The translations under genes and the position numbers were made by a program. A DNA stretch of 64,000 nucleotides from Nocardia transvalensis (lineage in GTDB: Bacteria; Actinomycetota; Actinomycetes; Mycobacteriales; Mycobacteriaceae). The stretch lies in assembly GCF_015477765.1 (NCBI RefSeq), contig NZ_JADLQQ010000001.1, forward strand, positions 434,001-498,000, in the 5' to 3' direction. Shown here one piece after another: positions 61,385-64,000 of this stretch. The stretch's first letter is position 1; each line of letters opens with the position of its first letter. The notes beneath the pieces are model-generated. The model saw only the letters and a list, made by a program, of their open reading frames with translations, was not told the DNA's origin and ran no database searches.

Positions 61385-62365
61385 TCAGGCGGCGGCAGTG
61401 GGCCGTTCGGCCAAGGCGCGCAGAAAGAAGCCCAGATTCGCGGGCCGCTCGGCCAGCCGCCGCATGAGGTAGCCGTACCACTGGGTGCCGTAGGGCACAT
61501 AGACGCGGACCGCATACCCGTTCTCGGACAGTCGGCGCTGCTCGGCATCGCGGATGCCGTAGAGCATCTGGAACTCGAAATCATCGGTCCCGAAACCGTG
61601 TTCGGCGGCAAACCGGGCGGCGGCCGCGATCATATCCGGATCGTGCGTGGCCACCATGGGGTAGCCGCCGCCGCGCATCAACACATCCAGGCAGCGCAGA
61701 TACGAGGAGTCCACCTCGGCCCGCCGCTGATAGGCGACCTCCTCCGGTTCCCGATAGGCGCCCTTGCACAACCGGATTCGCGCGCCGACGGCGGCCAGTT
61801 CCCGGCATTCGGTCTCGGCGCGGCGCAGATAGGTCTGCACGGCGACGGCCAGCCACGGAAATTCGACGCGCAACTGCCGCACGGCCGCCAGCGTCGCGTC
61901 GGTGGTGGTGTGGTCCTCGGCGTCGACGTTCACCCACACACCCGCCTGCGCCGCCCGCAGGCATAAGGTGCACAGGTTGGCGATGGCGATCTCCGGCCCC
62001 TCGTCGCCCAGCGCCTGGCCCAGGGCCGACAGTTTCACCGAAACCTCCACGGGCCGAACGTCGTTTCCTTGCCCCGGCCCCGCGCCGTCCGCGCGGCACA
62101 GGGCGGCCAGATCGTCGATCAACGCGAGATATTCCATGACGGCGTCGTCGGCCATGGATCGCTGAGTCGTGTACTCGCCGAGGAAATCCACACTCACCAT
62201 CCGCCCGCTGCGCAGCAGCTCCCGCGCCACCGACACCAGATCGGCCCGCGACTCGCCCGCCACGAATCGGCGCACCACATTCGCCGTCGCCGGAATCCTG
62301 GTGACGGCCCGCTTCATGCGCGACGAGCCCGCCGCCGCCAAGATGGCGGGACGCAGCGGATTCAC
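61385..62365 (-). CDS. proline dehydrogenase (Rv1188-like)
   Basis: 326 residues, FAD-dependent TIM-barrel enzyme oxidising proline to pyrroline-5-carboxylate. WVNVDAEDHTTTDATL, RIRLCKGAYREPEEVAY, VATHDPDMIAAAA and the C-terminal EFQMLYGIRDAEQRRL and YVPYGTQWYGYLMRRL hold the substrate- and flavin-binding residues of monofunctional PRODH. The GTG start overlaps the P5CDH stop (GTGA) and has GGAGA just upstream. Coupled to the next enzyme of the pathway. Confidence 0.92.
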   Translation of the reverse strand: MNPLRPAILAAAGSSRMKRAVTRIPATANVVRRFVAGESRADLVSVARELLRSGRMVSVDFLGEYTTQRSMADDAVMEYLALIDDLAALCRADGAGPGQGNDVRPVEVSVKLSALGQALGDEGPEIAIANLCTLCLRAAQAGVWVNVDAEDHTTTDATLAAVRQLRVEFPWLAVAVQTYLRRAETECRELAAVGARIRLCKGAYREPEEVAYQRRAEVDSSYLRCLDVLMRGGGYPMVATHDPDMIAAAARFAAEHGFGTDDFEFQMLYGIRDAEQRRLSENGYAVRVYVPYGTQWYGYLMRRLAERPANLGFFLRALAERPTAAA

Positions 62366-63999
62366 CGGCTCTCCATATGCGGATAGCGGTAATCGGTGGC
62401 CGGGGTGAAGGTCTCCTTGATGGTGCGGGGCGCGATCCAGCGCAACAGGTTGAGCGGGGAGCCCGCCTTGTCGTCGGTGCCGGAGGCGCGGGCGCCGCCG
62501 AACGGCTGCTGACCGACCACCGCGCCGGTCGGCTTGTCGTTGATGTAGAAGTTGCCCGCGGCGAAACGTAGTGCGGCCGAGGCCTGTTCGACGGCCTCCC
62601 GGTCGCGCGCGAAGACCGATCCGGTGAGGGCGTAGGGCGCGCCCGACTCCACCTCGGCGAGGACCGCGGCATAGGCGCCGGGCGCGGCGTCGTCGTAGAC
62701 GTGCACCGACAGGATCGGCCCGAAGTACTCGGTGCGGAATGCCTCGTCGCGCGGATCGTCGGCCAGCAGCACCGTGGGCCGGACGAACCAGCCCTCGCCG
62801 TCGTCGTAGGTGCCGCCGACCGGAACGTCCAGCCCGGCGGCACGGGCGCGCTCCAAGGCGGCCACGTTCTTATCGTAGGCCCGCCGGTCGATCAGTGCCC
62901 CACCGAAATTCGACAGGTCCGCGACGTCGCCGTAGCTCAACTCGGCGACCTGGGCGAGAAAGTCCTCGCCCATCCGCCGCCACACCGATTTCGCGATATA
63001 GGCGCGGGAGGCGGCCGAGCACTTCTGGCCCTGATATTCGTAGGCACCGCGAATCAGGCCGGTACGCAGCGCATCCGGGTCCGCCGAGGCGTGCGCGACG
63101 ATGAAATCCTTGCCGCCGGTCTCACCGACGAGACGCGGATAGCCGTGATAGCGCGACAGATTCGTGCCCACCTGCTGCCACAGGAACTGGAAGGTGCGGG
63201 TCGACCCGGTGAAGTGGATGCCCGCCAGCCGCGGATCGGTCAGCGCCACCTCCGACAGCTCGGCGCCGTCGCCGGTGACCATATTGATCACGCCGGGCGG
63301 CAATCCGGCCTCCTCCAGCAGCCGCATGGTGTAGTAGGCGGCCAGCGTCTGGGTCGGCGACGGCTTCCACACCACGGTATTGCCCATCAAGGCCGGTGCG
63401 GTGGGCAGATTTCCGGCGATGGCGCTGAAATTGAACGGCGTGATGGCGTAGACGAAACCCTCGAGCGGCCGGTAGTCCATCCGATTCCACACGCCCGGCG
63501 ACGATTCCGGCTGCTGGGCCAGAATCTGCCGCGCGAAGGCGACGTTGAACCGCCAGAAATCCACCAGTTCGCACGGGGCGTCGATCTCGGCCTGATACAC
63601 CGACTTGGACTGGCCCAGCATGGTTGCGGCGGCCAGGGTCTCCCGCCACGGACCGGCCAGCAGATCGGCCGCCCGCAGCAGGATCGCGGCCCGCTGCTCG
63701 AACGGCAACTCCCGCCACCCGGGCGCCGCGGCCACCGCGGCCTCGATCGCCGCGCGGCCCTCCTGGTGGGTGGTGTCGGTGTAGGTGCCCAGTACGTGCC
63801 GGTGCCGGTGCGGCATCACGATGTCGTGCCGGGGACCGCCGCCCGGCTGATGCTTACCGCCGATCACCAGCGGCACGTCGACGACGTCGGCGGAGATCTC
63901 GGCCAGCTTACCGACCAGCAATTCTCGTTCCCGGTTTCCCGGCGCGTAGGAATGCACCGGTTCGTTCGCCGGAGTCGGGACAACTGTGACAGCGTCCAT
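62362..63999 (-). CDS. pruA: 1-pyrroline-5-carboxylate dehydrogenase
   Basis: 545 residues, aldehyde dehydrogenase fold; oxidises glutamate semialdehyde to glutamate with NAD+. YAITPFNFSAIAGNLPTAPALMGN, GETGGKDFIVAHASAD (general base Glu) and YQGQKCSAASRAY (catalytic Cys) are complete. The ATG is at the last bases of the window, giving a full-length protein beginning MDAVTVVPTP; an earlier start outside the window cannot be excluded. It is cotranscribed with proline dehydrogenase (rocA/PRODH in mycobacteria). Confidence 0.92.
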   Translation of the reverse strand: MDAVTVVPTPANEPVHSYAPGNRERELLVGKLAEISADVVDVPLVIGGKHQPGGGPRHDIVMPHRHRHVLGTYTDTTHQEGRAAIEAAVAAAPGWRELPFEQRAAILLRAADLLAGPWRETLAAATMLGQSKSVYQAEIDAPCELVDFWRFNVAFARQILAQQPESSPGVWNRMDYRPLEGFVYAITPFNFSAIAGNLPTAPALMGNTVVWKPSPTQTLAAYYTMRLLEEAGLPPGVINMVTGDGAELSEVALTDPRLAGIHFTGSTRTFQFLWQQVGTNLSRYHGYPRLVGETGGKDFIVAHASADPDALRTGLIRGAYEYQGQKCSAASRAYIAKSVWRRMGEDFLAQVAELSYGDVADLSNFGGALIDRRAYDKNVAALERARAAGLDVPVGGTYDDGEGWFVRPTVLLADDPRDEAFRTEYFGPILSVHVYDDAAPGAYAAVLAEVESGAPYALTGSVFARDREAVEQASAALRFAAGNFYINDKPTGAVVGQQPFGGARASGTDDKAGSPLNLLRWIAPRTIKETFTPATDYRYPHMESR

Positions 64000-64000
64000 G

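Noticed and set aside
1..64000. tRNA or rRNA genes
   Set aside because: No cloverleaf-like or rRNA-like sequence was noticed by eye; a covariance-model scan was not possible.

Overview
The window is high-GC actinobacterial DNA. It carries actinobacterial hallmarks (GpgS, a DUF3117 protein, a SigE/RseA/HtrA/TatB block, an MTB12-like antigen, a hemophore-like protein, a PAP2-WS/DGAT enzyme, many FadD-type ligases). Gene content and order match, in rearranged blocks, the M. tuberculosis Rv1187-Rv1239 neighbourhood as I recall it (rocA/PRODH, fadD36, dapD/dapE, fadD6, folP2, gpgS, DivIVA protein/tagA/Rv1211, glgA/glgC, Rv1217c-1220c, sigE-tatB, mrp, Rv1231c-1234, corA). A Nocardia or close relative (Mycobacteriales) is the most likely source; the species cannot be told from this.

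Layout. 1-6.2 kb: end of a hydrolase gene, a FadD15-like ligase, and a hydrolase-SDR-monooxygenase operon facing a TetR regulator across a palindromic promoter. 6.3-12.4 kb: a leftward run of substrate-binding lipoprotein, DMT transporter, PAP2/acyltransferase fusion, MTB12-like lipoprotein and MFS exporter. 12.6-16.2 kb: an OpuC-type osmolyte ABC operon. 16.2-18.5 kb: HRP1-like CBS protein behind a CRP-type palindrome, a hemophore-like protein, malic enzyme. 18.5-30.9 kb: flavoprotein, PHP phosphatase, CorA, SUFU-like, stress protein, CitE-like, MgtE-N/CBS protein, DUF1003, two lytic transglycosylases and Mrp.

31-33.6 kb: an accessory cluster of kinase-fold protein, HTH-TPR regulator and a divergent 62-residue Cys/His protein. 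33.7-38.7 kb: DivIVA protein, tagA, DUF3117, rRNA methyltransferase, divergent glgA/glgC. 38.7-44.4 kb: two 74-residue membrane proteins, a RaaS-like TetR/ABC exporter operon, a catalase-related protein and an O-methyltransferase. 44.5-48.1 kb: sigE, rseA, htrA, tatB. 48.2-49 kb: an HTH protein with an unrecognised C-terminal domain. 49.3-56.5 kb: dapE-LOG-LOG-fadD6-folP2-gpgS leftward and dapD rightward. 56.9-64 kb: PPOX oxidoreductase, fadD36, two DUF2236 genes around a TetR gene, and the proline catabolic pair.

Working together: DapD and DapE act in lysine/meso-DAP synthesis; GlgC and GlgA supply and use ADP-glucose; SigE, RseA, HtrA and TatB serve the envelope stress response and protein export; PRODH and P5CDH take proline to glutamate; the OpuC system imports compatible solutes. 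Many start codons carry TANNNT 6-7 nt upstream and no Shine-Dalgarno sequence, which points to widespread leaderless mRNAs and was used here to choose starts. No tRNA, rRNA, CRISPR array or insertion sequence was seen.
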